A DNA stretch of 64,000 nucleotides from assembly GCA_037179515.1 (NCBI GenBank), contig JAXCGZ010021050.1:1-64000 (forward strand), given 5' to 3'. How positions within the stretch are numbered: position 1 is the first letter of the stretch; the number at the start of each line of letters is the position of its first letter. The DNA is from Halocaridina rubra (Eukaryota > Arthropoda > Malacostraca > Decapoda > Atyidae). The translations under genes and the position numbers were made by a program. This document shows positions 1-10,799 of the stretch, one piece after another. A model generated the notes under the pieces. The model had not been told where the DNA came from and made no database searches. It was given only the letters and a program-made list of their open reading frames with translations.

Positions 1-110
1 ATTTATTTATTAATTAATATATATATATATATTCACTTTATTTATTAATATTTATTGTTGTTGTTCTAAACTGATCCCTTAATTTTGCTTCTTTTTGTCA
101 TAACGAACTG
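1..110. other. AT-rich flank, nothing recognised
   Basis: Simple AT-rich sequence with a short TA run near position 20-31. I see no gene or named repeat before the direct repeat that begins at 111. Confidence 0.6.
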
Positions 111-181
111 TACATTGTTTTGGTTTTCTGTTTTATGGCAACACTGACTCGGTATTTACCGCCTTTTTCGTCTAGTGTGAT
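111..181. repeat. left copy of 71-bp direct repeat flanking the LINE array
   Basis: This 71-bp stretch recurs at 7454-7524 in the same orientation with two differences (A/G at both sites). It abuts the LINE 3' end on this side and the LINE 5' truncation point on the other. That is the arrangement of a target-site duplication, but an unusually long one. Origin as a target-site duplication is inference. Confidence 0.75.
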
Positions 182-253
182 TACCTAATTGTGTTTACGG
201 GAAAGAGCCCAAAGCTCGTATCTTCCCGTCTTCTCATTGGTTCCATTTTAGAC

Positions 254-1852
254 TTAGTGATACTTATCATACCTGTCCTTAAAACTATGGATTGAGATAG
301 CATTAACTACCTCCTCGCTTAGCCAATTCCAATTATCAACTACTCTTACACTGAAAAAGTATTTCCTTACATCCTGCAAAGGAGTTTTCTTACGAAGCTT
401 CAAACTATGACCTCTAGTTCTAGAGCCAGCCATATCAAAATATCGATCCCTATCCACTCTATCATAACCATGAAGGAATTTAAAGACTGTCACCATATCA
501 CCCCTCACTCTTCTAGCTTCGAGTGATGGTAAGTCTAATTCCCTCAGCCTCTCATCATAACTGAGATTGCGTATTTCTGGTACCAGTTTCGTGGCATGTC
601 TTTGAACTTTTTCAAGCTTAGCTATGTGCTTTTTCAAGTGCGGATTCCAAAAGGGGGCTGCATATTCGAGTTTTGGCCTCACATAGGTTACATAAATATT
701 TCTGAACATTTCCTTGTCCATGTGCTTGAAGGCTACCCTTACATTTGATAAGAATGCATATGCTGCCCTTACTATGCCATTTATATGTATTTCTGGAGAC
801 AAATCTGCCAGTATGTTTACTCCTAGATCTGTCTCATTTTCTGTCTCTTGAAGTTGTACTCCAGCCACCGAGTAGTCAAGCTTGGGCCTTCTTGCACTTG
901 TACCCATTCTCATTACCTTACATTTTGAAGTATTGAATTTCATTAGCCACTTTTCTGACCACTCATACAGATTAATTAGATCCTCCTGAAGTTCTCTACC
1001 ATTTTTCTCGTTCTTTTCTTTCTTCACAATCTTTGCATCATCTGCAAACATATTCATGAATGAATTTACAGACTCTGGTAGGTCATTTACATATACAAGG
1101 AACAAAAGTGGCCCTAAAACTGAACCCTGTGGAACTCCACTACTAACTCTTCTCCATTCAGACACTGAGTGTCTTACTCTAACCCTCTGTTCCCTTCCTT
1201 CTAAGTAAGTTTTTATCCATTCCAAAACATTTCCACCTATTCTAGCAATTGATTGCAGCTTCCTAATAAGTCTCCCATGTGGAACAGTGTCAAACGCTTT
1301 CTGGAAGTCTAGGAATATGCAATCTGCCCAGCCCTCTCTTTCCTGTAAGATTTGGCTTACCTCATCATAAAATTCTAATAAGTTTGTTACTGTTGATCTA
1401 CCTTCTCTGAAGCCATGTTGCCTCACTGACAAAAAGTTGAAGGATTCCAAGTGAAGAGAGAAATGTTTCCTTAGTAGTTTCTCCATAACTTTGCAAACTA
1501 TGCTGGTCAAGGAAACTGGTCTATAGTTCAGAGCCGTATCCCTCCTTCCCTTTTTGAAGATAGGTATCACATTTGCTTGTTTCCAGCATCTTGGAATCTC
1601 CCCCGACTCCAGTGACTCCTTAAATATGATACTTAGTGCCACTGATATTGTGCTTGCGCATTTTTTAAGCACATGAGGGGATATGTCATCAGGACCTGTA
1701 GCTTTATGAACATCTAAATCCATCAGTGCTTTGCATACCTCTGTGGCTGTAAGGTTGATGTTCTCTAATACCGGCCCTTGAGCTTCTATCACTGCAATCT
1801 GAGGGGGTGGGGTATTTTCTACTGTAAATACTGACTGAAACTCCTTGTTCAA
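254..1852 (-). pseudogene. LINE reverse transcriptase, unit A (uninterrupted, no SINE)
   Basis: A 532-codon open frame of CR1-like ORF2. From the N-terminal side I see the fingers motif YRPVSLTSIVCKVMEKLL, then QHGFREGRSTV, catalytic motif A FLDFQKAFDTVPHG, motif B SGVPQGSVLGPLLF and motif C MFADDAKIV (the catalytic FADD). These are followed by the C-terminal region with LEARRVRGDM. All RT catalytic aspartates are kept and no stop interrupts the frame. The apparent first codon is a TTG at the tandem junction and not a real start. The unit lacks an upstream promoter, endonuclease and ORF1, so I treat it as a dead partial copy. It is the only unit of the array without the SINE. Confidence 0.85.
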
Positions 1853-3657
1853 TACTTATCATACCTGTCCTTAAAACTATGGATTGAGATAGCATTAACT
1901 ACCTCCTCGCTTAGCCAATTCCAATTATCAACTACTCTTACACTGAAAAAGTATTTCCTTACATCCTGCAAAGAAGTTTTCTTACGAAGCTTCAAACTAT
2001 GACCTCTAGTTCTAGAACCAGCCATATCAAAATATCGATCCCTATCCACTCTATCATAACCATGAAGGAATTTAAAGACTGTCAACATATCCCCCCTCAC
2101 TCTTCTAGCTTCGAGTGATGGTAAGTCTAATTCCCTCAGCCTCTCATCATAACTGAGATTGCGTATTTCTGGCACCAGTTTCGTGGCATGTCTTTGAACT
2201 TTTTCAAGCTTAGCTATGTGCTTTATCAAGTGCGGATTCCAAAAGGGGGCTGCATATTCGAGTTTTGGCCTCACATAGGTTACATAAATATTTCTGAACA
2301 TTTCCTTGTCCATGTTCCTGAAGGCTACCCTTACATTTGATAAGAATGCATATGCTGCCCTTACTGGTTCCGGTTTTACGTCACGGACTCCTTTATCAAC
2401 CAAGGGCTAGGACGGTTGCCTTCTTGCGAAGGACTTGTTTTGGCAAATGTAATCCTTATGCTGAGTGCATGCCTTTTGCTAACCTCAGACCGTGACGGGG
2501 CGCGAACCCTCGACCTGACGCCTCAGAGTCGGAGACGCTACCGACTGAGCCACGGCAACTACATATGCTGCCCTTACTATGCCATTTATATGTATTTCTG
2601 GAGACAAATATGCCAGTATGTTTACTCCTAGATCTGTCTCATTTTCTGTCTCTTGAAGTTGTACTCCAGCCACCGAGTAGTCAAGCTTGGGCCTTCTTGC
2701 ACTTGTACCCATTCTCATTACCTTACATTTTGAAGTATTGAATTTCATTAGCCACTTTTCTGACCACTCATACAGATTATTTAGATCCTCCTGGAGTTCT
2801 CTACCATTTTTCTCGTTCTTTACTTTCTTCACAATCTTTGCATCATCTGCAAACATATTCATGAATGAATTTACAGACTCTGGTAGGTCATTTACATATA
2901 CAAGGAACAAAAGTGGCCCTAAAACTGAACCCTGTGGAACTCCACTACTAACTCTTCTCCATTCTGACACTGAGTGTCTTACTCTAACCCTCTGTTCCCT
3001 TCCTTCTAAGTAAGTTTTTATCCATTCCAAAACATTTCCACCTATTCTAGCAATTGATTGCAGCTTCCTAATAAGTCTCCCATGTGGAACAGTGTCAAAC
3101 GCTTTCTGGAAGTCTAGGAATATGCAATCTGCCCAACCCTCTCTTTCCTGTAAGATTTGTCTTACCTCATCATAAAATTCTAATAAGTTTGTTACTGTTG
3201 ATCTACCTTCTCTGAAGCCATGTTGCCTCACTTACAAAAAGTTGAAGGATTCCAAGTGAAGAGAGATATGTTTCCTTAGTAGTTTCTCCATAACTTTGCA
3301 AACTATGCTGGTCAAGGAAACTGGTCTATCGTTCAGAGCCGTATCCCTCCTTCCCTTTTTGAAGATAGGTATCACATTTGCTTGTTTCCAGCATCTTGGA
3401 ATCTCCCCCGACTCCAGTGACTCCTTAAATATGATACTTAGTGCCACTGATATTGTGTTTGCGCATTTTTTAAGCACATGAGGGGATATGTCATCAGGAC
3501 CTGTAGCTTTATGAACATCTAAATCCATCAGTGCTTTGCATACCTCTGTGGCTGTAAGGTTGATGTTCTCTAATACCGGCCCTTGAGCTTCTATCACTGC
3601 AATCTGAGGGGGTGGGGTATTTTCTACTGTAAATACTGACTGAAACTCCTTGTTCAA
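1853..3657 (-). repeat. LINE tandem unit B (1805 bp, SINE-bearing)
   Basis: Second head-to-tail unit. It equals unit A plus 213 bp: a 196-bp SINE and a second copy of its 17-bp target sequence. RT motifs QHGFREGRSTV, FLDFQKAFDTV, SGVPQGSVLG and FADD are readable. The frame is broken by a nonsense change near 3231-3234 and by the SINE, so it is a pseudogene copy. Confidence 0.85.
2366..2561 (-). mobile_element. tRNA-derived SINE in unit B
   Basis: A 196-bp insertion flanked by the 17-bp duplication CATATGCTGCCCTTACT (2349-2365 and 2562-2578). Unit A has this target only once, so the insertion is exact. On the minus strand the 5' end (2556-2489) is tRNA-like. It has a Pol III A box TGGCTCAGTCGG, a B box GGTTCGCGCCCC, a pairing acceptor stem (GCCGTGG with TCACGGT) and an anticodon-like hairpin with loop CGACTCT. 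The rest is an unrelated body that ends without a poly(A) tail. A related copy lies at 50361-50523. Confidence 0.88.
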
Positions 3658-5461
3658 TACTTATCATACCTGTCCTTAAAACTATGGATTGAGATAGCAT
3701 TAACTACCTCCTCGCTTAGCCAATTCCAATTATCAACTACTCTTACACTGAAAAAGTATTTCCTTACATCCTGCAAAGAAGTTTTCTTACGAAGCTTCAA
3801 ACTATGACCTCTAGTTCTAGAGCCAGCCATATCAAAATATCGATTCCTATCCACTCTATCATAACCATGAAGGAATTTAAAGACTGTCAACATATCCCCC
3901 CTCACTCTTCTAGCTTCGAGTGATGGTAAGTCTAATTCCCTCAGCCTCTCATCATAACTGAGATTGCGTATTTCTGGCACCAGTTTCGTGGCATGTCTTT
4001 GAACTTTTTCAAGCTTAGCTATGTGCTTTATCAAGTGCGGATTCCAAAAGGGGGCTGCATATTCGAGTTTTGGCCTCACATAGGTTACATAAATATTTCT
4101 GAACATTTCCTTGTCCATGTTCCTGAAGGCTACCCTTACATTTGATGAGAATGCATATGCTGCCCTTACTGGTTCCGGTTTTACGTCACGGACTCCTTTA
4201 TCAACCAAGGGCTAGGACGGTTGCCTTCTTGCGAAGGACTTGTTTTGGCAAATGTAATCCTTATGCTGAGTGCATGCCTTTTGCTAACCTCAGACCGTGA
4301 CGGGGCGCGAACCCTCGACCTGACGCCTCAGAGTCGGAGACGCTACCGACTGAGCCACGGCAACTACATATGCTGCCCTTACTATGCCATTTATATGTAT
4401 TTCTGGAGACAAATATGCCAGTATGTTTACTCCTAGATCTGTCTCATTTTCTGTCTCTTGAAGTTGTACTCCAGCCACCGAGTAGTCAAGCTTGGGCCTT
4501 CTTGCACTTGTACCCATTCTCATTACCTTACATTTTGAAGCATTGAATTTCATTAGCCACTTTTCTGACCACTCATGCAGATTATTTAGATCCTCCTGAA
4601 GTTCTCTACCATTTTTCTCGTTCTTTACTTTCTTCACAATCTTTGCATCATCTGCAAACATATTCATGAATGAATTTACAGACTCTGGTAGGTCATTTAC
4701 TTATACAAGGAACAAAAGTGGCCCTAAAACTGAACCCTGTGGAACTCCACTACTAACTCTTCTCCATTCAGACACTGAGTGTCTTACTCTAACCCTCTGT
4801 TCCCTTCCTTCTAAGTAAGTTTTTATCCATTCCAAAACATTTCCACCTATTCTAGCAATTGATTGCAGCTTCCTAATAAGTCTCCCATGTGGAACAGTGT
4901 CAAACGCTTTCTGGAAGTCTAGGAATATGCAATCTGCCCAGCCCTCTCTTTCCTGTAAGATTTGTCTTACCTCATCATAAAATTCTAATAAGTTTGTTAC
5001 TGTTGATCTACCTTCTCTGAAGCCATGTTGCCTCACTGACAAAAAGTTGAAGGATTCCAAGTGAAGAGAGATATGTTTCCTTAGTAGTTTCTCCATAACT
5101 TTGCAAACTATGCTGGTCAAGGAAACTGGTCTATAGTTCAGAGCCGTATCCCTCCTTCCCTTTTTGAAGATAGGTATCACATTTGCTTGTTTCCAGCATC
5201 TTGGAATCTCCCCCGACTCCAGTGACTCCTTAAATATGATACTTAGTGCCACTGATATTGTGTTTGCGCATTTTTTAAGCACATGAGGGGATATGTCATC
5301 AGAACCTGTAGCTTTATGAACATCTAAATCCATCAGTGCTTTGCATACCTCTGTGGCTGTAAGGTTGATGTTCTCTAATACCGGCCCTTGAGCTTCTATC
5401 ACTACAATTTGAGGGGTGGGGTATTTTCTACTGTAAATACTGACTGAAACTCCTTGTTCAA
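3658..5461 (-). repeat. LINE tandem unit C (1804 bp, SINE-bearing)
   Basis: Third unit, nearly identical to B. The RT frame is split: a TTATAC to TTATAA-type change near 4700 separates motif B from motif C. A short indel near 5410 changes the frame around the N-terminal segment. Same junction sequence as the other units. Confidence 0.85.
4171..4366 (-). mobile_element. tRNA-derived SINE in unit C
   Basis: Same 196-bp SINE at the same LINE position, with the same 17-bp flanking duplication (the right copy is 4367-4383). Shared position and flanks show that it was copied with the LINE unit and is not a separate insertion. Confidence 0.87.
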
Positions 5462-7265
5462 TACTTATCATACCTGTCCTTAAAACTATGGATTGAGATA
5501 GCATTAACTACCTCCTCGCTTAGCCAATTCCAATTATCAACTACTCTTACACTGAAAAAGTATTTCCTTACATCCTGCAAAGAAGTTTTCTTACGAAGCT
5601 TCAAACTATGACCTCTAGTTCTAGAGCCAGCCATATCAAAATATCGATTCCTATCCACTCTATCATAACCATGAAGGAATTTAAAGACTGTCAACATATC
5701 CCCCCTCACTCTTCTAGCTTCGAGTGATGGTAAGTCTAATTCCCTCAGCCTCTCATCATAACTGAGATTGCGTATTTCTGGCACCAGTTTCGTGGCATGT
5801 CTTTGAACTTTTTCAAGCTTAGCTATGTGCTTTATCAAGTGTGGATTCCAAAAGGGGGCTGCATATTCGAGTTTTGGCCTCACATAGGTTACATAAATAT
5901 TTCTGAACATTTCCTTGTCCATGTTCCTGAAGGCTACCCTTACATTTGATAAGAATGCATATGCTGCCCTTACTGGTTTCGGTTTTACGTCACGGACTCC
6001 CTTATCAACCAAGGGCTAGGACGGTTGCCTTCTTGCGAAGGACTTGTTTTGGCAAATGTAATCCTTATGCTGAGTGCATGCCTTTGCTAACCTCAGACCG
6101 TGACGGGGCGCGAACCCTCGACCTGACGCCTCAGAGTCGGAGACGCTACCGACTGAGCCACGGCAACTACATATGCTGCCCTTACTATGCCATTTATATG
6201 TATTTCTGGAGACAAATATGCCAGTATGTTTACTCCTAGATCTGTCTCATTTTCTGTCTCTTCAAGTTGTACTCCAGCCACCGAGTAGTCAAGCTTGGGC
6301 CTTCTTGCACTTGTACCCATTCTCATTACCTTACATTTTGAAGTATTGAATTTCATTAGCCACTTTTCTGACCACTCATGCAGATTAGTTAGATCCTCCT
6401 GAAGTTCTCTACCATTTTTCTCGTTCTTTACTTTCTTCACAATCTTTGCATCATCTGCAAACATATTCATGAATGAATTTACAGACTCTGGTAGGTCATT
6501 TACATATACAAGGAACAAAAGTGGCCCTAAAACTGAACCCTGTGGAACTCCACTACTAACTCTTCTCCATTCAGACACTGAGTGTCTTACTCTAACCCTC
6601 TGTTCCCTTCCTTCTAAGTAAGTTTTTATCCATTCCAAAACATTTCCACCTATTCTAGCAATTGATTGCAGCTTCCTAATAAGTCTCCCATGTGGAACAG
6701 TGTCAAACGCTTTCTGGAAGTCTAGGAATATGCAATCTGCCCAGCCCTCTCTTTCCTGTAAGATTTGTCTTACCTCATCATAAAATTCTAATAAGTTTGT
6801 TACTGTTGATCTACCTTCTCTGAAGCCATGTTGCCTCACTGACAAAAAGTTGAAGGATTCCAAGTGAAGAGAGATATGTTTCCTCAGTAGTTTCTCCATA
6901 ACTTTGCAAACTATGCTGGTCAAGGAAACTGGTCTATAGTTCAGAGCCGTATCCCTCCTTCCCTTTTTGAAGATAGGTATCACATTTGCTTGTTTCCAGC
7001 ATCTTGGAATCTCCCCCGACTCCAGTGACTCCTTAAATATGATACTTAGTGCCACTGATATTGTGTTTGCGCATTTTTTAAGCACATGAGGGGATATGTC
7101 ATCAGGACCTGTAGCTTTATGAACATCTAAATCCATCAGCGCTTTGCATACCTCTGTGGCTGTAAGGTTGATGTTTTCTAATACCGGCCCTTGAGCTTCT
7201 ATCACTGCAATCTGAGGGGGTGGGGTATTTTCTACTGTAAATACTGACTGAAACTCCTTGTTCAA
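5462..7265 (-). repeat. LINE tandem unit D (1804 bp, SINE-bearing, joins true upstream LINE)
   Basis: Fourth unit. Its RT frame runs open from the upstream LINE sequence (at least 7453) through motifs FLDFQKAFDTV, SGVPQGSVLG and FADD until it enters the SINE at 6169. Only this unit is followed by natural LINE sequence on its 5' side, so it marks the original right edge of the repeated block. Confidence 0.85.
5975..6169 (-). mobile_element. tRNA-derived SINE in unit D
   Basis: A 195-bp copy of the same SINE, one base shorter than in B and C (a lost T in the run before GCTAACC). The Pol III boxes are intact, and the flanking duplication is the same. Confidence 0.87.
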
Positions 7266-7453
7266 TTCTTTGCAGATCTCTTCATCCGTCTCAGTGATGC
7301 TTCCATCCGCTCTCTTTAGCCTTAAAACCTGTTCTTTTACCTTCAGTTTTCTTCTGATAAAGCTGTGGAAAAGCTTGGGATTTTCTTTAGCCTTCCTGGT
7401 GATGTTCCTCTCATAGTCTCTCTCTGCCTCTCTCCTTTTACTTAGGTAGTCAT

Positions 7454-7524
7454 TACATTGTTTTGGTTTTCTGTTTTATGGCAGCACTGACTCGGTATTT
7501 GCCGCCTTTTTCGTCTAGTGTGAT
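7454..7524. repeat. right copy of 71-bp direct repeat flanking the LINE array
   Basis: Matches 111-181 at 69 of 71 positions and starts exactly where the LINE reading frame ends on its 5' side. Confidence 0.75.
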
Positions 7525-7634
7525 ACTTTTGGTCTGTTCATTTTTAGATACATAAAAATTGCTTGAAAATTAATGACTTTGGCCATTTTGTTACCTTAAA
7601 TGATATTGTGGTAATCTTGATATCTTGTAAACAT

Positions 7635-8400
7635 TGAACTATAGATATACCAAAACCAGGCTTAGCATGTTCAACAATTATATTTGCTGATGACATCACT
7701 CAAATAATTTCTGATTATAATAAAAGATTTGTAGCAAGAAAAACACAGCGGGAAATAATTAGAATAAATGGCTATGAGAAAAAGTGGAAAATTAAAACTA
7801 ATATTGACAAATTCCAACTTTTATCTATTTCTGCTCATAAACCACTAGATGTAATAATTAATAATAATAATAGAATAAACTTCTCCAATAGTATGAAAAC
7901 CCTGGGATTTACTATTAACAGAACAGGGATAAAACCACATATAAATAATAGAAAATACAGAGTAAAATGGTATCCACCAAGCTACGAAGATTTAACCTGC
8001 TCAAAACTAAAAATAGAGTCACCATATACAAAACTTTAGTAAGACCAATATTAATATACCCCCTAATACCAATGTGCATATTATCAAAAGTTAACCTTTT
8101 GAGACTCCGAGGCTATCCAAAATTTAAATTTAAGAAGAATTCTCTCTGAAACTCCACCATACATAGAGAGAATGGAAGAGATTCATAAGAACCTTAAAGT
8201 CGAACCACTTAATACGTATATTCTTAAACTAGCATCTAAAACCTGGGGTAAAATGGAAATCGACTTTCAAGAATTTCTTCAAGAACCTAATGCTTTAAAC
8301 ACTTTAGATTACGAAATAATCAGTGACCATATCTGGTGGAAAAGAATTTCTCCAATATTATCAGGAAATCCACCTGAACCTATTTATGCCAGATAAAGTA
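7635..8400 (+). pseudogene. jockey-type non-LTR reverse transcriptase fragment
   Basis: The translated plus strand shows the RT catalytic core IFADDITQIIS near 7680, preceded by PKPGLACST, and downstream WKIKTNIDKFQLLSI and MKTLGFTINRTG. With a frame change near 7970 it continues into a C-terminal RT region with KNRVTIYKTLVRPILIY, and ends with WWKRISPILSGNP near 8390. The region before motif C and all of the endonuclease are missing. The motif pattern is that of jockey-like elements of arthropods (established family knowledge). Frameshifts and truncation make it a relic. Confidence 0.75.
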
Positions 8401-9004
8401 AAACTCAAAAACTCCCTATAAATACCTAAATTACAACTGAAGGGAGTCATGTTGAGCTGCAATTAAATTATATTTAACTAAAACTTAGCACGAGGGTTTG
8501 CCCCTCTCTATTCATCTCTTACTTCCTTAAATTTCGTGCTTATCCCCCCAATCCTTCCCATCCTTTATCCCCCTCTCCTCAGTGATGACACCCTGAATAG
8601 GGCTAAGAGAGTTCACTCGACGCCGTCACTGTTCTTCCCCCTCCTATCCTTCCCCATCCCATCCATCCATCCAGGCGTTAGTTGCTATATCCAAGATTTC
8701 TTCATTTCTTATATGCATTGCGGATGTCAAGAGCTGGAAATAATAATGGATTTGCTTCTGATTCCCCTCCAAGGGAGTCCCAACAGCAGCAGGCAGGTTG
8801 GAGCGGCAGGGTGGAAAGGGGAAATGATGTTTGTGGTCATTGTGACATCATGGTTACTAGTCGAGTTAAGGACAGTGAAAGGTTGTCGCTGCTGGATACA
8901 TACTTCGTGTAAATTGTATAGTAATGTAGCTCAGAAGTCATATTACTGCACATGTAATAACTATAAACTAGTTTTAGGAGAGATACTCAGACATCTAGGA
9001 CAGA
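8401..9004. other. unassigned; possible jockey 3' UTR then unknown
   Basis: Pyrimidine-rich stretches at 8490-8680 may be the 3' UTR of the preceding jockey fragment. Beyond that I recognise nothing. Confidence 0.4.
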
Positions 9005-10330
9005 TTAGATAGAAGGTTGAGGAAAATACTCAAAGAATTTGTATTCTGGAGGAGTCACATAAAATGCAGGATACTGTTATGGAGTCCAAAATAAAGGACA
9101 TGACAGAGAATGGTATTGAGGAACAGATAAAGAATACATGGGAAACGGAAAGAGATAGGACTGCCAGGTTGATAAATGTGCTTTTCTGAATGCGAAGAAG
9201 TCGGATGCAACAGATGATAAGGAGAAAATCAAATGCGACAAGGACCTGGTGATGAAAATTCTAAATGATCATAAGGGTCTGAATGAACCCAACCTGACAA
9301 ATTATATGCATTTCAGGCTGGGGATAGAAGAGTTCACTCATGGGTCCAGTCTGCCGCAAGTTATTTTGAAAAGGAATGTTTGGCTACAGAGGTAGTTAGC
9401 TCTATGCCCATACTGGACATGTCCCAAGAAACGGGCATCAAGAATATATTTTTTTTCTGAGATTTATTCAAGGGAGATAGAAATAGGAGGAGAGCGCTGG
9501 TGAATGAAGCAAAAATCAAGAATGAAGATATGAAGAAGAACGATGCTAATAATGTCAAGTGAGTAATTTGGAGGGAGAAAGTGGTGAATATTAATGTTAA
9601 CCCAACTAAGAACCAACATGTTTAAGCAGCCCCACACCACAGTCGCAGAATCATTGACATTTAAATATATTACTTCAAATGTTCATGGTATTGTAAATTA
9701 GGTGCTAGAGTTTCAAAATCATGTACATAACTTAGCTCCCTTTATTGTCTTCTTGATTGAAAGTAAATTTTTTTAATGATCGTGACACCAGGACAGGCAA
9801 AAAAACAAAACAAAACTGCTCTTATCGGGCCTGGGCACAAAGAAAACAAAAAGTAAAGAGCAATAGAGATGGAGAGTGTTGTGACTTGTCAGATGTGAAG
9901 GAATAATAAGAGATGGTAACGGATATCGTAGAATATTCGTTGTTAACGTAGGCATGAAAAAAGAACTGTAACTGAAGGAAGACTCATCAGAGATAAATGA
10001 TAAAATCAGTTTGTAGTTTATGACAAGGATAGACCTATTCAGAATGCATCTCCTGGTGGTGTGGTTATGCACTTAAGGAAGTATGTAATGTAAACTAAAC
10101 ATAGTGCAAGTGTTTCTAAATAAAAGGAGAATAATGATTATTTTAGTTATGGGGATTAATGGAACATGGCTTTTTTATATAAGTAGAATAACAGTTCTCA
10201 CTAAGACAATAATATTGAGCCCCATATTTACCTGGTGCTGCCTGTCAATAATGAAGGGACGAATTTAAAAAAAATAAGCCATTTTGGTTTGTTGACAAGT
10301 TTTCTAAGTCTCTTGATGTGATCACTTTCA
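9005..10330 (+). pseudogene. old CR1-like LINE, left part (ORF1-like and endonuclease start)
   Basis: A decayed plus-strand LINE. Around 9100-9350, fragments such as MENGIEEQIKNTWETERDR and LVMKILNDHKGLNEPNLTN resemble the ORF1 of CR1-like LINEs. Near 9665 a segment reading SNVHGIVN...LAPFIVFLIESKF resembles the start of the APE-type endonuclease. Near 10020, YDKDRPIQNASPGG matches the next endonuclease block. Many stops and frameshifts. The sequence 9775-9850 shares a GGGACAGGC-type motif with the 3' end of the second LINE family (10807, 47692), so a small insertion may lie there. The element appears to resume at 13376. Confidence 0.5.
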
Positions 10331-10799
10331 AACACCATTAGAAAAATCGATGGCTGTTAGGGTCCTACCCCTAAGAGGGGTCCGATGCCCCTGGCTAGGG
10401 AAAAAAAATACCTCAAAGGGGGTCCAGGGGCAATGTCCCAGGCTAGGGAGGATGCGTTCCCATAGGTGAGGTTAGGTTAGGTTAAGACGCACAAAAAATT
10501 TTTTTTCGACACTTTTATTCGTAGGATAAATATTTTTGTGCTTAATTTCGGCGGCATATCACTTGTATTTGCTTTCCCCTCACCCAAAGCCCCGATTCCC
10601 AACACTTCCCCCTATGATTGTCAGGGGAAAGGAGGGGAGATGGAAAGTCTACACCGAATGTTTTGCACCAGAAATGGAATTTAGAATCGTTTGTTTCACA
10701 AAAAAAACTGTCGGAAAAATACAGTTTTGTTGTTATGAGATAATAAATCCCACTTCTAATAATTTACCATGTTTTGTCAGGTAAATAATGCTTTTTTTT
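10331..10799. other. unassigned insertion flank with short GGTTA repeats
   Basis: Between the old LINE and the next one lies GC-richer sequence with repeated CCCCTGG / GGGTCC motifs at 10350-10450 and a short GAGGTTAGGTTAGGTTA run at 10467-10484. No coding sequence is recognised. It may belong to the 3-kb insertion that splits the old LINE. Confidence 0.4.

Larger units (their letters stand above)
182..7453 (-). mobile_element. 5'-truncated CR1-like LINE with internally tandemised RT segment
   Basis: A single non-LTR retrotransposon insertion on the minus strand. Its natural 3' end is near 182, with a terminal TAGGTAATC-type sequence that is also seen at the end of the related copy near 51428. 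Its 5' truncation is at about 7453. Between 261 and 7265 the reverse-transcriptase half is repeated four times head to tail: 261-1852, 1853-3657, 3658-5461 and 5462-7265. Every junction joins TTGTTCAA to TACTTATC. Upstream of the last unit (7266-7453) the frame stays open and encodes the basic linker that precedes RT in CR1-like ORF2 proteins. No endonuclease domain is present. The clade assignment (CR1/jockey group) rests on RT motifs read by eye. Confidence 0.85.

Noticed and set aside
2489..2556. Functional tRNA gene (and copies at 4294-4361 and 6098-6164)
   Set aside because: Pol III boxes are present, but the tRNA is two bases short at positions 8-9, sits in a SINE with target duplications, and repeats with the LINE unit.
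2485..3231. Fusion protein of RT with a VVAVAQSVASPTLRRQ tail
   Set aside because: The tail is the SINE read in frame; a pseudogene effect repeated in each unit.
7454..7524. 71-bp repeat as a solo LTR
   Set aside because: Too short, no TG..CA ends, and it brackets a LINE at its truncation point and 3' end.
10467..10484. Telomeric (TTAGG)n
   Set aside because: Only about three units; far too short, and this motif is common as background in arthropod DNA.
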